Below, piece after piece: positions 1 to 8,563 of a stretch of DNA of 64,000 nt. The stretch is taken from NCBI GenBank assembly GCA_047632755.1, contig JBLIDT010000005.1, positions 115,629-179,628 on the forward strand, given 5' to 3'. A program made the translations under genes and the position numbers. Position 1 is the first letter of the stretch. Each line of letters begins with the position of its first letter. The notes below the pieces were generated by a model, which had not been told where the DNA came from, did no database searches, and saw nothing but the letters and a program-made list of their open reading frames with translations. This DNA is from JAKVAV01 sp047632755. Its GTDB lineage: Bacteria > Bacteroidota > Bacteroidia > Flavobacteriales_D > Cryomorphaceae.

Positions 1-1
1 T

Positions 2-1111
2 GTTAGCGATCGAAAAGGTGGTTTAGGAGGTAGAGATATCTGGCGGTCAAGAAAATTACCGGACAATACATGGGGCGAAGCCTACAATATGGGCCCTACT
101 CTTAATACATCGTATGAAGAAGATGCCGTTTTCATTTCACCCGATGAGAATACTCTCTACTTCAGCTCACAAGGACACACTAGCATAGGAGGTTTTGATG
201 TGTTTAGCAGTACGAAAGATGCTGAAGGCAACTGGAGAGAACCCGTAAATATTGGTTATCCCATCAATACCACTGACGACGACATATTTTTCGTGACGAG
301 CGCGGATGGAAAAAGAGCCTATTTCTCTTCATTCAGAAAAGAAGGATACGGAGAAAAAGATATTTACATCTTGGACTTGCCCGAACCTCAAGAGGTGAAA
401 TTGGCTCTTCTGAAAGGAATAATTATTCCCGCTCCTGGCGATGAACTCCCAAAAGACATTTCGATAGCGGTAACCAATAAGGCAACAATGGAGACGTCTT
501 ATTACTCTCCTCGCGCACGCGATGGCGTATTCGTTGCCATACTTCCGCCATGCTTTGATTATAGTGTAGAGTACTTAATTGACGGAGATGTAGCTGGTAC
601 AGATTCATTCAGCGTTGACTGCGAAAGTGCTTACCGCGAAATAGAGAAAACCCTTTTACTGAATCCTGTCCTCCTAGGAGATAAGGGAAAAACAGTCTTT
701 GTTTCTACAACAACAGAGGCAAATGAGCCCATCTCATTTAAGAAGTTCTTTGGATACAATGGGAATGAAGTGGCTCTTGAAGAGGTTATTTTCAGAGACT
801 TTATGAATAATCTAAAAGTCAAAACCATCAAACATGGTTCTGTTGAGATTACGCTGGTAGGCAGTGCATCAAAGGTCCCTACAAAGACATTTGTTAGAAA
901 TCAAGTTCTTGCCGATTTGAGAGCAAACAATGCGAAAGAGAGAATACTTAATTTTGCCAAAGAGCTACAGATTGATCCAACCGACTTGGTCTTCAAAATA
1001 GTAGAAGGGAAAGTTCAAGGACCAAACTACAAAGGAGATTACCTAAAAAACAAAGACATCTACCGCAATTTCCAATACGTGGAAGTGATTGCTAAGTATC
1101 GTATCCCCTAA
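2..1111 (+). CDS. PD40-repeat envelope protein with OmpA-like C-terminus (5' partial)
   Basis: The reading frame is open from the first bases of the window, so the N-terminus lies outside it. The visible part begins with PD40/WD40-like beta-propeller blades (repeated DxxFfSS and GGFDVF/EKDIY patterns, with an SxDGKRAYFSS blade near 300-335). A carboxypeptidase-regulatory-like beta-sandwich follows at about 390-650. The end (about 760-1108) resembles an OmpA/peptidoglycan-associated domain, including an NQVLADLRANNAKERI segment like the OmpA NxxLsxxRA motif. Families of this build sit in the periplasm and bind peptidoglycan; T9SS protein PorE has this type of domain order. The next gene is a second PD40 protein 58 bp downstream, so the two probably work together. 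The domain calls are by pattern; a T9SS role is inference. Confidence 0.8.
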   Translation, partial: VSDRKGGLGGRDIWRSRKLPDNTWGEAYNMGPTLNTSYEEDAVFISPDENTLYFSSQGHTSIGGFDVFSSTKDAEGNWREPVNIGYPINTTDDDIFFVTSADGKRAYFSSFRKEGYGEKDIYILDLPEPQEVKLALLKGIIIPAPGDELPKDISIAVTNKATMETSYYSPRARDGVFVAILPPCFDYSVEYLIDGDVAGTDSFSVDCESAYREIEKTLLLNPVLLGDKGKTVFVSTTTEANEPISFKKFFGYNGNEVALEEVIFRDFMNNLKVKTIKHGSVEITLVGSASKVPTKTFVRNQVLADLRANNAKERILNFAKELQIDPTDLVFKIVEGKVQGPNYKGDYLKNKDIYRNFQYVEVIAKYRIP

Positions 1112-1169
1112 TCTAAGTATCTCACGTCAAGATTAAACGCACTTGGAATGAGAGACGTAAAACACTGAA

Positions 1170-2720
1170 TTGATAGAACAAGTGCGCCCCCATACACTGT
1201 TTATTCTTTTTCTTTTGTGGTCTGCAACCCCAGTTTGCGCGCAAAACCAAGCGAAAGCGGATAATGCCTTTGATAAAGGCAACTACCTAGAAGCGGTGGA
1301 GCAATACGAGCGATTAGTAGAAAAGGAGCCAGACAATCCTTACTACAATGAACAGCTGGGAAAAAGTTACCTCAAAACATACATAGACCCCCTGATGGCT
1401 CTAGACTACCTTCTCATAGCAGAGAGCAAAGAGAAGTTTGATAAAAGCCTATACTTGGACATAGCTGTAGCAAGTTCTTATCACTTGGATTATGATCAAA
1501 CTCTTTATTATCTCAATAAGTTTGATGAAGAAGGCGGAGTCAAAAAAAAGAACATTAATCAGTTCAATAAGCTAAAGAACGATTGTATTGCTGCACAAGA
1601 TCTTTTGAAGTACCCTGTTGATGTCAACTTTAGCCGCTTAGGCGATAACATAAATACGGTCTATCCCGAATATCATCCCTTTGTCACTAAAGATGGGAAG
1701 TTCTTGTATTTTACTTCAAGACGAAAACTAAAACCAGGTGCCAAGCCAGAATTTGATGGGTATTTTCCTTCTGACATCTTCATGAGCGAGCGAACAGAAA
1801 CGGGCTGGGCACGGGCAGCCCCATTGCCACGCCCCATAAATACACCTTATGACGAGCAAGTAGTAGGTATAACTGACTCAGGCGACAGTATCTTTTTTTA
1901 CATCGATCATGTCGAGAATTTTGGAGACATATACGTGGCCGCAAAGGAAGTTGGCCGTTTTAATAAACCAAAAAACTTAGGCGATCAAGTGAATTCGGGA
2001 AATGTAGAATCATCCTGTTCGATATCGAAAAACGGGAAGATTATGTTGTTTAGCTCTGAGAGAGATGGCGGATTTGGGAAGCTCGATATCTTTATGGTGA
2101 AGAGATTACAAAACGGAGAATGGGGCGATCCTGAAAATCTTGGCGGAGAAATAAACACTCCTCTCAACGAAGACTTCCCTACCCTTTCTGGAGATGGACT
2201 TACCATGTACTTCAGTAGCGACGGCCATCCTGGGATGGGGGGATATGATCTATTTTTTTCTACCTGGGATACCCAAAATATGGTTTGGTCAAAACCGCAA
2301 AACTTGGGATACCCTCTAAACACCCCCTTTGACAATAAGAATATATCCTATACTCAAAATGGTGAAGTGGCATATGTGACAAGATTGGAACCTGGCTCCA
2401 ACACTCAGTTAGATATTTACAAAGTGACCTTTAATAGAACACAAAGCGAAGATCCTGCTACATTCCTTATAAACATCCCAGCTTCGGCAAACATCGATGG
2501 AGCAGCACCTGAAATCCTCATCAAAAACGACTTGGATGAAGTAGTAGGAAGATACCTGCCCAATAAAATATCAGGCAGATACGTATTGGGGCTGTACTCT
2601 GGTAAGTACTTCTTATACGTTGATGCCACTGGATTCCTTCCCTATACTGAAGTATTGGTTGTAAACAATTACCACACGAAACAAGACATAAACGTTAAGC
2701 TCATCAAATTGACAGAATGA
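1170..2720 (+). CDS. TPR plus PD40-repeat exported protein
   Basis: This 516-residue protein starts at TTG 1170, which gives a clean signal peptide (hydrophobic stretch from about residue 9, cleavage near VCAQ at about 25). No in-frame ATG lies close upstream. Residues ~26-140 form tetratricopeptide-like helices (DKGNYLEAVEQYERLVEKEPDN). Residues ~155-420 hold PD40 propeller blades, each with a FtSrR or FSSERDGGFGKLDIF type core. The last ~85 residues form a small beta domain like a carboxypeptidase-regulatory fold. This is the front half of a PorE-like arrangement without the OmpA domain, which the preceding gene carries. The stop overlaps the next start by 4 bp (ATGA), so it is probably cotranscribed with the exonuclease gene, although the functions look unrelated. 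Confidence 0.85.
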   Translation: MIEQVRPHTLFILFLLWSATPVCAQNQAKADNAFDKGNYLEAVEQYERLVEKEPDNPYYNEQLGKSYLKTYIDPLMALDYLLIAESKEKFDKSLYLDIAVASSYHLDYDQTLYYLNKFDEEGGVKKKNINQFNKLKNDCIAAQDLLKYPVDVNFSRLGDNINTVYPEYHPFVTKDGKFLYFTSRRKLKPGAKPEFDGYFPSDIFMSERTETGWARAAPLPRPINTPYDEQVVGITDSGDSIFFYIDHVENFGDIYVAAKEVGRFNKPKNLGDQVNSGNVESSCSISKNGKIMLFSSERDGGFGKLDIFMVKRLQNGEWGDPENLGGEINTPLNEDFPTLSGDGLTMYFSSDGHPGMGGYDLFFSTWDTQNMVWSKPQNLGYPLNTPFDNKNISYTQNGEVAYVTRLEPGSNTQLDIYKVTFNRTQSEDPATFLINIPASANIDGAAPEILIKNDLDEVVGRYLPNKISGRYVLGLYSGKYFLYVDATGFLPYTEVLVVNNYHTKQDINVKLIKLTE

Positions 2721-3538
2721 AGTTAAATCTGAAAAAACCACTCGCATTTTTTGACCTCGAAACGACTGGTGTTAATGTTGCCTCAGATAGAATAGTAGAA
2801 ATCGCGATCCTTAAGCTATTTCCTGATGGAAGAATTGAAAAAAGACCGTCTGAGGAGAACGAAAGGTTTCTAATCAATCCACAAATGCCTATCCCTCTCG
2901 AGACCTCGCTGATACATGGCATTTATGATGAGGATGTAAAAGATGCTCCCAGCTTTGCTGATGTAGCAGATAAAGTATTCAAGTTTTTATTCGATTGCGA
3001 TCTAGCAGGTTTCAATTCCAATAAGTTTGATGTTCCAATCCTCGCCGAAGAATTCTTGCGCTGCAGTATTGACTTCAGTATAGAAGATCGCAACTTGATT
3101 GACGTCCAAAACATCTTTCACATGATGGAGCAGCGTACACTAAAAGCGGGCTATAAATTCTACACTGGCAAAGACATGAACAATGCCCACGAAGCTATGG
3201 CAGATGTCGAAGCGACATACGACGTGTTCTTAGCGCAAATTGAAAAATACAAAGATGTAGAGTTTGAAGGTCGCGATGGAAAGAAGTCTGTTCCAATTGT
3301 GAACGATATGGACCAGCTTCACACAGTTTCCCAACGGCACCGAAACGTTGACTTTTTGGGACGATTCGTCTACAATAAGGACAATGTCGAATGCTTCAAT
3401 TTCGGTAAGCACAAAGGAAAACCTGTGACGGAAGTATTGCGCGCTGAGCCTGGTTATTATGGCTGGATGATCAAAGGTGATTTCCCACTATACACTAAAA
3501 AGGTATTGAAGGCGATGAAAGAAAAAATGGACACATGA
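2717..3538 (+). CDS. DEDDh 3'-5' exonuclease (DnaQ-like)
   Basis: The protein is a 273-residue exonuclease of the DNA polymerase III epsilon/DnaQ superfamily, which removes 3' nucleotides from DNA or RNA. All catalytic acids are visible: FDLETTG with D13 and E15 (ExoI), GFNSNKFDVPIL around residues 98-108 (ExoII), and HEAMADVEAT around 157-166 (ExoIII, H before D, hence DEDDh). After the nuclease domain there is a ~75-residue tail with NFGKHKGKPVTEVLRAEPGY and YYGWMIKGDFP, a short domain often found behind such exonucleases. It lacks a polymerase domain and is too short for a helicase fusion, so it is a stand-alone exonuclease. It overlaps both neighbours by 4 bp, which suggests translational coupling in one operon. 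Confidence 0.92.
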   Translation: MKLNLKKPLAFFDLETTGVNVASDRIVEIAILKLFPDGRIEKRPSEENERFLINPQMPIPLETSLIHGIYDEDVKDAPSFADVADKVFKFLFDCDLAGFNSNKFDVPILAEEFLRCSIDFSIEDRNLIDVQNIFHMMEQRTLKAGYKFYTGKDMNNAHEAMADVEATYDVFLAQIEKYKDVEFEGRDGKKSVPIVNDMDQLHTVSQRHRNVDFLGRFVYNKDNVECFNFGKHKGKPVTEVLRAEPGYYGWMIKGDFPLYTKKVLKAMKEKMDT

Positions 3539-4149
3539 AGATAATCTGTATTGGCAGAAATTACGCCGATCACGCAGCAGAGCTGAAGAATGAAATTCCC
3601 TCGGAGCCAGTTATCTTTTGCAAACCTGATACAGCTCTTTTACCGAAAAATCACCCTTTCATTTATCCTGACCACACCAACGATTTACATTTTGAATTGG
3701 AATTGGTGCTTCGAATTAAAAAAGTAGGCAAACACATAGATCGGGCTTTTGCTCAAAAATATTATGAAGAAGTCGGTTTAGGAATCGACTTTACGGCAAG
3801 AGACACCCAACAGAAATGTAAAGAGAAAGGTCTTCCCTGGGAGAAAGCCAAAGCTTTTGATCACTCCGCTCCTCTGGGACAGAAATTCGTGAAGCTGAAG
3901 GACCTGCCTAATTCGAATAGTATCAACTTCGAGCTGAAGAAAAACGGAGAAACCGTCCAACAAGGAAACTCATCTCTAATGCTGTTTCCATTCGACGTTA
4001 TCCTGTCAGAGGTGTCTAAATTTTTTACTTTAAAAATTGGAGATCTTATCTTCACTGGAACACCTAAAGGAGTAGGCTCTGTCGTAAAAGGTGATGTCCT
4101 CGAGGGATTCCTCGAAAGGGAGAAATTACTGCACCTTGAAGTGAAATAA
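3535..4149 (+). CDS. Fumarylacetoacetate hydrolase family protein
   Basis: This 204-residue protein has the compact FAH C-terminal fold without the N-terminal domain of true fumarylacetoacetase. It begins with the typical KIICIGRNYADHA. The divalent-metal ligands are visible as LHFELELV (E54 and E56) and GLGIDFTARD (D85). A LIFTGTPKGVG motif lies near the end. Small FAH proteins act as acylpyruvases, oxaloacetate decarboxylases or related C-C hydrolases on 2-oxo acids; the sequence does not show which. The start ATG overlaps the stop of the exonuclease gene (ATGA), so translation is probably coupled. The product is expected to be cytoplasmic. Confidence 0.92.
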   Translation: MKIICIGRNYADHAAELKNEIPSEPVIFCKPDTALLPKNHPFIYPDHTNDLHFELELVLRIKKVGKHIDRAFAQKYYEEVGLGIDFTARDTQQKCKEKGLPWEKAKAFDHSAPLGQKFVKLKDLPNSNSINFELKKNGETVQQGNSSLMLFPFDVILSEVSKFFTLKIGDLIFTGTPKGVGSVVKGDVLEGFLEREKLLHLEVK

Positions 4150-4233
4150 AATTCTTGTTGTTTTATTCGCATATATTTCTCAATTTCATGGAATTGATGG
4201 CCTCATAAAAGCCTTAACCAAAATTGGAAACAC

Positions 4234-6153
4234 ATGGGTGATTTGGATGTGTATGTAGTTGAAACAAAAGACCAAAGAAAGAAATTTGTCTCGGCCGTCC
4301 TAAAGGATATGCAAGCTTTAGAAATTATGCTAGAACGTGGGATGTTCGAATCAGGCATAACTAGAATTGGCGCAGAACAGGAGTTTTGCTTCGTCGATAA
4401 AAACTTAAGACCCTCCTCCATAGGGTTGGAAGTTCTGGAAGAACTAAACGACAGTCATTTTACTACAGAATTGGCCATATTTAATTTGGAGGCAAATCTC
4501 GACCCCATTGTTTTCACGGGTGGAGCTTTGAGCCAATTGGAAAGTGATCTGAGAGGACTCCTCGATAAAGCTGACGAGAAAGCTCAAGCCAGAGGGGCTC
4601 GGGTTTTATTAACGGGTATCTTACCAACGATTCTCAAGGACGATCTAGAGTTCAAGAACATCACCCCATTCAAACGATACAAGGCCTTAAACGATGCCAT
4701 GATCAAGCACCGTGGCGGTGATTTTGAATTCCACATCAAGGCTACTGATGAATTGATTACCAAGCACAATACAATGCTTTTTGAAGCATGCAATACGAGT
4801 TTCCAAATTCACCTTCAGATAAACCCTGATGAATTTGTAGACAAGTACAATTGGGCTCAAGCCATCGCAGGCCCTGTGCTTGCTGCATCTACTAACTCCC
4901 CTCTTCTATTTGGGAAAAGATTGTGGGACGAAACGCGCATAGCTGTATTTGAGCAGACAGTCGATCTCAAGAATCAGCGCAACCCAGATCGCGAACAAAA
5001 GAGTCGGGTAGATTTTGGAACAGATTGGCTCAAAGAAAGTGTAACAGAAATATTTCAATACGACGTTTCGTATTACCGTCTTTTGCTAGCAAGCGACATT
5101 CAAGAAGATGCACTTGCAGTGCTCAAAGAAGGCAAAATACCCAAGCTCAAAGCGCTCTCTCTTCACAATGGAACCATATACAAATGGAATCGCCCTTGTT
5201 ATGGAATTACTGATGGCAAGCCGCACCTTAGAATTGAAAACAGGTATATTCCCGCTGGCCCTACCATCATTGATGAAATAGCGAACACCGCATTTTGGCT
5301 GGGGCTAATGGAAGGAATGCCCGAAAATATAAGTCAAATCTCAGATCAACTGGACTTTGACAATGCAAAGTTAAACTTCCACAAAGCCGCGCAAATGGGA
5401 CTTTCAGCCCAATTCAGATGGACTGATGGAAAAGTACATACCGCCGAAAGCCTTCTTCTGAACCAACTCATTCCGATGAGCCGAAAGGGTTTGGAGAAAA
5501 TGAAAATCAACGAAGAGGACATATCGCGCTACATCAATATCATAGAAGAAAGGGTGAAAAAACACCAAACAGGCTCAATATGGTTGGTTCAGTCATTCAA
5601 TAATTTGAGAAAAAATTCCAACGTCGAGGAAACAGTTGTCGCCGTTACCGCGGGTATGCTCAAGCGTCAATACAGCGGTTTACCCGTCCACGAATGGGAT
5701 TACCCCACAAAGCAAGAGAGCGGATCGTGGGCCAATAAGTACCGATACGTTCAACAAGTCATGAGCAAAGAACTCTATACTGTGCAGGAAGACGACTCGG
5801 TAGAGCTCGTCTCAAATGTCATGAACTGGCGAAAAATCCACCATGTACCTGTTGAAAACGATGAAGGTGAAGTGGTAGGAATTATCTCGTCAGGGGATAT
5901 TATAAAGTACTATTGCAAGAATTCTGATGACGAGACGATCACCGTTGACGACATCATGATAAAAAATCCTATTACGATTACCGGACAAACTGAAGTCACC
6001 GAAGCGCTTAAGATTATGCGGAAAAACAATTTAGGTTGCCTACCAGTGGTCAAGGAAAAGAAGCTTATCGGAATTCTCACTGAATTCGATTTCGTTTATA
6101 TGGCCGAATATCTATTTGAAGAATTACAAAGTATTGAAGCCGAGAGAGATTAA
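4234..6153 (+). CDS. GCS2-family carboxylate-amine ligase with C-terminal CBS pair
   Basis: Residues 1-~480 match the glutamate-cysteine ligase family 2 fold, which makes an amide bond between a carboxylate and an amine using ATP. Signs are GAEQEFCF near residue 47, HRGGDFEFHIKA near 163, FQIHLQINPDEF near 190 and LRIENRYIPAGPT near 330. A CBS domain pair follows (MSKELYTVQEDDSV from ~510 and IMIKNPITITGQTEV from ~573), usually an adenosine-nucleotide sensor, so the ligase may respond to energy charge. True GshA of this family is shorter and has no CBS domains; a role in plain glutathione synthesis is therefore doubtful. The gene overlaps the downstream aspartoacylase-like hydrolase by 38 bp. 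Ligase and hydrolase may make and remove the same amide. The substrate is unknown. Confidence 0.88.
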   Translation: MGDLDVYVVETKDQRKKFVSAVLKDMQALEIMLERGMFESGITRIGAEQEFCFVDKNLRPSSIGLEVLEELNDSHFTTELAIFNLEANLDPIVFTGGALSQLESDLRGLLDKADEKAQARGARVLLTGILPTILKDDLEFKNITPFKRYKALNDAMIKHRGGDFEFHIKATDELITKHNTMLFEACNTSFQIHLQINPDEFVDKYNWAQAIAGPVLAASTNSPLLFGKRLWDETRIAVFEQTVDLKNQRNPDREQKSRVDFGTDWLKESVTEIFQYDVSYYRLLLASDIQEDALAVLKEGKIPKLKALSLHNGTIYKWNRPCYGITDGKPHLRIENRYIPAGPTIIDEIANTAFWLGLMEGMPENISQISDQLDFDNAKLNFHKAAQMGLSAQFRWTDGKVHTAESLLLNQLIPMSRKGLEKMKINEEDISRYINIIEERVKKHQTGSIWLVQSFNNLRKNSNVEETVVAVTAGMLKRQYSGLPVHEWDYPTKQESGSWANKYRYVQQVMSKELYTVQEDDSVELVSNVMNWRKIHHVPVENDEGEVVGIISSGDIIKYYCKNSDDETITVDDIMIKNPITITGQTEVTEALKIMRKNNLGCLPVVKEKKLIGILTEFDFVYMAEYLFEELQSIEAERD

Positions 6154-7351
6154 GATATTTGATTTTGTAGAAGGGCGATCCGTTAACATAAAGCGGGAAA
6201 TTGCTGCTATCAAGGGTGATAGGCCAGGGCCGAACATTGTATTTATCGGCGGTATGCACGGCAACGAACCAACAGGTGTATTGGCGCTTCATCACGTTAT
6301 GGATCAACTGCACCAGTTGAAGCCGCTTATTTCGGGAAATATCTATGCCCTAGTCGGAAATCTAACTGCATTAGAGCGTGGGGAAAGATTTATAGTCAAT
6401 GACCTCAACCGCATCTGGCAAGCAGATATGGTTGAAAGAGCGCGAAAACGAGATTACCATCCCGATGAAATAATCAACGAGGTTGAAGAGCAAATCGAGC
6501 TCTGGGCTTACATTGATAATCTACTGAATACCAGCAATCAGAAATTTTATTTTGTTGATCTCCATACGACTTCCGTCAAATCAGAGCCGTTCATTTTTAT
6601 GAGCGACACGCTGATGAATAGGCAGTTCATTAGAAAAATGCCCGTCCCGGTAGTTATAGGAATTGAGGAACACCTCGATGAGCCGCTTCTGAGTTATGTG
6701 AATGATTTGGGGTATCCCTCACTCGCTTTTGAAGGTGGTCAACACAACGATCCTGAATCTGTCAGAAACCACGAAGCCATGATCTGGATTTCCTTGGTTA
6801 ATGCAGGATTAATGAAAAAGATAGAAGTACCCAAATACAGGAAATACTACCATCAGCTTTACCACACCACCGAAGGAAATAGGAAGGTTTACGAAATCAG
6901 AATGCGGCAGCCAATACAACCTGGTGATGATTTTAAAATGCTGAGTGGATTCAATAATTTTCAAAAAATACAAAAAGGAGAACCACTGGCAACGATAAAC
7001 GGGCACCAGCTCAAAGCCAATGAAAATTCCCAAATTTTCATGCCGCTCTACCAAGACCAAGGAGAAGATGGCTTTTTCATAATCCGAAAAATCGCGCGAT
7101 TTTGGTTAACAGTCTCTTATGTTTTCCGCCGATTGAAGCTCTACCACATTCTTGGTTACCTCCCAGGAGTTCGCCGTTTTATGAGCAGCTATCATGTTAT
7201 GGTCGTAAATAGACAAGTGGCAAAATGGTACAGCCTAGAAATTCTTCACTTAATGGGCTTCCGTAGGAAGAAGAAACAAGGTCATCTCACGCTTTTTATT
7301 AGGCGTAAATACGATCTCAAAGGACCTTCGAGCGACAAAAATCAGAAGTAA
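6116..7351 (+). CDS. Succinylglutamate desuccinylase/aspartoacylase-family zinc hydrolase
   Basis: The protein has 411 residues from TTG 6116; TTG 6134 is a possible alternative start. Zinc-site motifs of the M14-like AstE/AspA family are present: GMHGNEPTG near residue 46 (H and E ligands), FVDLHTTS near 147 (third ligand H), and a FEGGQHN segment near 205 with the expected catalytic glutamate. Members cleave an acyl or peptide amide from an amino-acid-like substrate. Residues ~290-411 form an unusual C-terminal part with basic and aromatic stretches (RFWLTVSYVFRRLKLYHILGY) that may contact the membrane. The 38-bp overlap with the GCS2-CBS ligase points to a joint pathway in which one enzyme makes and the other breaks an amide bond. 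The exact substrate cannot be read from sequence. Confidence 0.87.
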   Translation: MKNYKVLKPREIKIFDFVEGRSVNIKREIAAIKGDRPGPNIVFIGGMHGNEPTGVLALHHVMDQLHQLKPLISGNIYALVGNLTALERGERFIVNDLNRIWQADMVERARKRDYHPDEIINEVEEQIELWAYIDNLLNTSNQKFYFVDLHTTSVKSEPFIFMSDTLMNRQFIRKMPVPVVIGIEEHLDEPLLSYVNDLGYPSLAFEGGQHNDPESVRNHEAMIWISLVNAGLMKKIEVPKYRKYYHQLYHTTEGNRKVYEIRMRQPIQPGDDFKMLSGFNNFQKIQKGEPLATINGHQLKANENSQIFMPLYQDQGEDGFFIIRKIARFWLTVSYVFRRLKLYHILGYLPGVRRFMSSYHVMVVNRQVAKWYSLEILHLMGFRRKKKQGHLTLFIRRKYDLKGPSSDKNQK

Positions 7352-7475
7352 CATATGCTTCTTTTCGTCGTATTGAAATAACAAATGTTAGAGTCCTCCT
7401 TTTTTTTCTGTTGCAATTAAAACCAGTATGTCAGCATCTTTTTATCTGACTCTCTTTTTGCAATAGGAGCCTGAA

Positions 7476-7483
7476 TATTTTTG
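7476..7483 (+). promoter_or_regulatory. Candidate -7 box TATTTTTG before the M23 peptidase gene
   Basis: TATTTTTG matches the Bacteroidota -7 consensus TAnnTTTG exactly and ends 5 bases before the ATG at 7489. The nearest TTG (7458-7460) is 15 bases upstream, shorter than the usual 19-20. If used, the transcript would start at or next to the ATG, giving a leaderless or near-leaderless mRNA. It could also be a chance match. Confidence 0.35.
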
Positions 7484-7488
7484 CCCCT

Positions 7489-8355
7489 ATGAAGCTATTA
7501 TTTTCTGTTATCACCCTTTTTGCCTTTGCTACTGTCGGATTGGCCCAAGACCACATTGCCGAAAATCAAGGCTTTTACAATGTTTTCCGCGATGGAAAGA
7601 TGCCCACCTCGACAATTGAAGCGGCAGGAACTTGGAACATTAACGACTCCTTACTTCACATCCCCTCTTACGATACTTACTGCTCTTGGAATACAGAACG
7701 GGTGCACCCATACAAACATGACTTGAGATTTATGAAGGACACGGTGATTCTGGTTCTTGCGCCCGATAGCTGTGATTTTGTTTCTCCATACACCGGACGA
7801 AAAACAAGCGACTTTGGATACCGTCGATACCGCTACCACTATGGTGTTGATATTAAGCTATACAAAGGAGACGAAGTGAAATCGGCATTTGAAGGGGTAG
7901 TAAGAATTGCGCAATACGATGGTGATTACGGCAAAGTGGTCGTTGTAAGGCATCTAAATGGTTTGGAGACTTTATACGCTCACCTTTCAAAGCTCAACGT
8001 AAAAGAAGGCGACAAAATAGAAGCAGGAGACGTAGTAGGACTTGGTGGAAGTACAGGACGAAGCACTGGGAGTCATTTGCACTTCGAAGCCCGCTACAAA
8101 GGAGAACCAATCGATCCCAACTCACTAATAGAATGGGAAACAGGCTACCTCTGCCACAATACACTTGCGGTAAATAAAGAGCATTTCGAATACTTGGTAG
8201 AAGTGCGCCAGCGCAAATACCACAAAATTCGTAGCGGCGACACCCTTTCTGGAATTGCCAGACGCTACAGTACCTCAGTGGGAACCATCTGCAAATTGAA
8301 CGGCATTAGAAGTACAACTACTTTGCGAATAGGAAAAACGCTTCGTTACAATTAA
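7489..8355 (+). CDS. M23 family metallopeptidase with LysM domain
   Basis: The 288-residue protein starts with a signal peptide (MKLLFSVITLFAFATVGLAQ). The peptidase M23/LytM domain spans about residues 105-210. Its zinc ligands are visible in HYGVDI (H and D) and SHLHFEAR (HxH), with YGKVVVVRH and TLYAHLS in between. A single LysM peptidoglycan-binding domain lies at ~243-287 (YHKIRSGDTLSGIARRYST). All ligand residues are present, so it should be an active endopeptidase that cuts peptide cross-links of the cell wall, or anchor to it, in the periplasm. It stands alone, with 137 bp before and 208 bp after. The PBP gene downstream suggests a shared wall-building theme but not an operon. Confidence 0.93.
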   Translation: MKLLFSVITLFAFATVGLAQDHIAENQGFYNVFRDGKMPTSTIEAAGTWNINDSLLHIPSYDTYCSWNTERVHPYKHDLRFMKDTVILVLAPDSCDFVSPYTGRKTSDFGYRRYRYHYGVDIKLYKGDEVKSAFEGVVRIAQYDGDYGKVVVVRHLNGLETLYAHLSKLNVKEGDKIEAGDVVGLGGSTGRSTGSHLHFEARYKGEPIDPNSLIEWETGYLCHNTLAVNKEHFEYLVEVRQRKYHKIRSGDTLSGIARRYSTSVGTICKLNGIRSTTTLRIGKTLRYN

Positions 8356-8364
8356 ACAGTCACT

Positions 8365-8462
8365 GTCCATATCTCCGCTCCACTTGTTTTAGATACAGCA
8401 ATTGGCCTGCAGTCAATTCCTTCATTTTGAAAACTAGATACGCGATGTTATCGAGCTTTCTA
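8365..8462 (+). repeat. Left arm of an imperfect inverted repeat around the PBP gene
   Basis: This arm aligns by hand with the reverse complement of 10987-11083 along its whole length. About two thirds of positions agree, including an exact block TCCACTTGTTTTA, the ends GTCCAT and TTCTA, and TATCGA. The arms face each other across the 2.4-kb penicillin-binding protein gene. It could be a degenerate mobile or MITE-like repeat in two copies. The rest of the 208-bp intergenic stretch (to 8563) shows nothing else recognisable. Confidence 0.7.
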
Positions 8463-8563
8463 CTTTAGACTCTCGAATAAACGGGGAGATTCTAAATAAT
8501 ATCTGTCCAAAAAGTTCGATACTTGTGTTCCATTTCTCCTTAATGATCCAGACTCAATAAACC

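Noticed and set aside
7352..7488. Riboswitch or sRNA before the M23 gene
   Set aside because: No stable stem of more than 5 bp was found; only the -7-like box is left.
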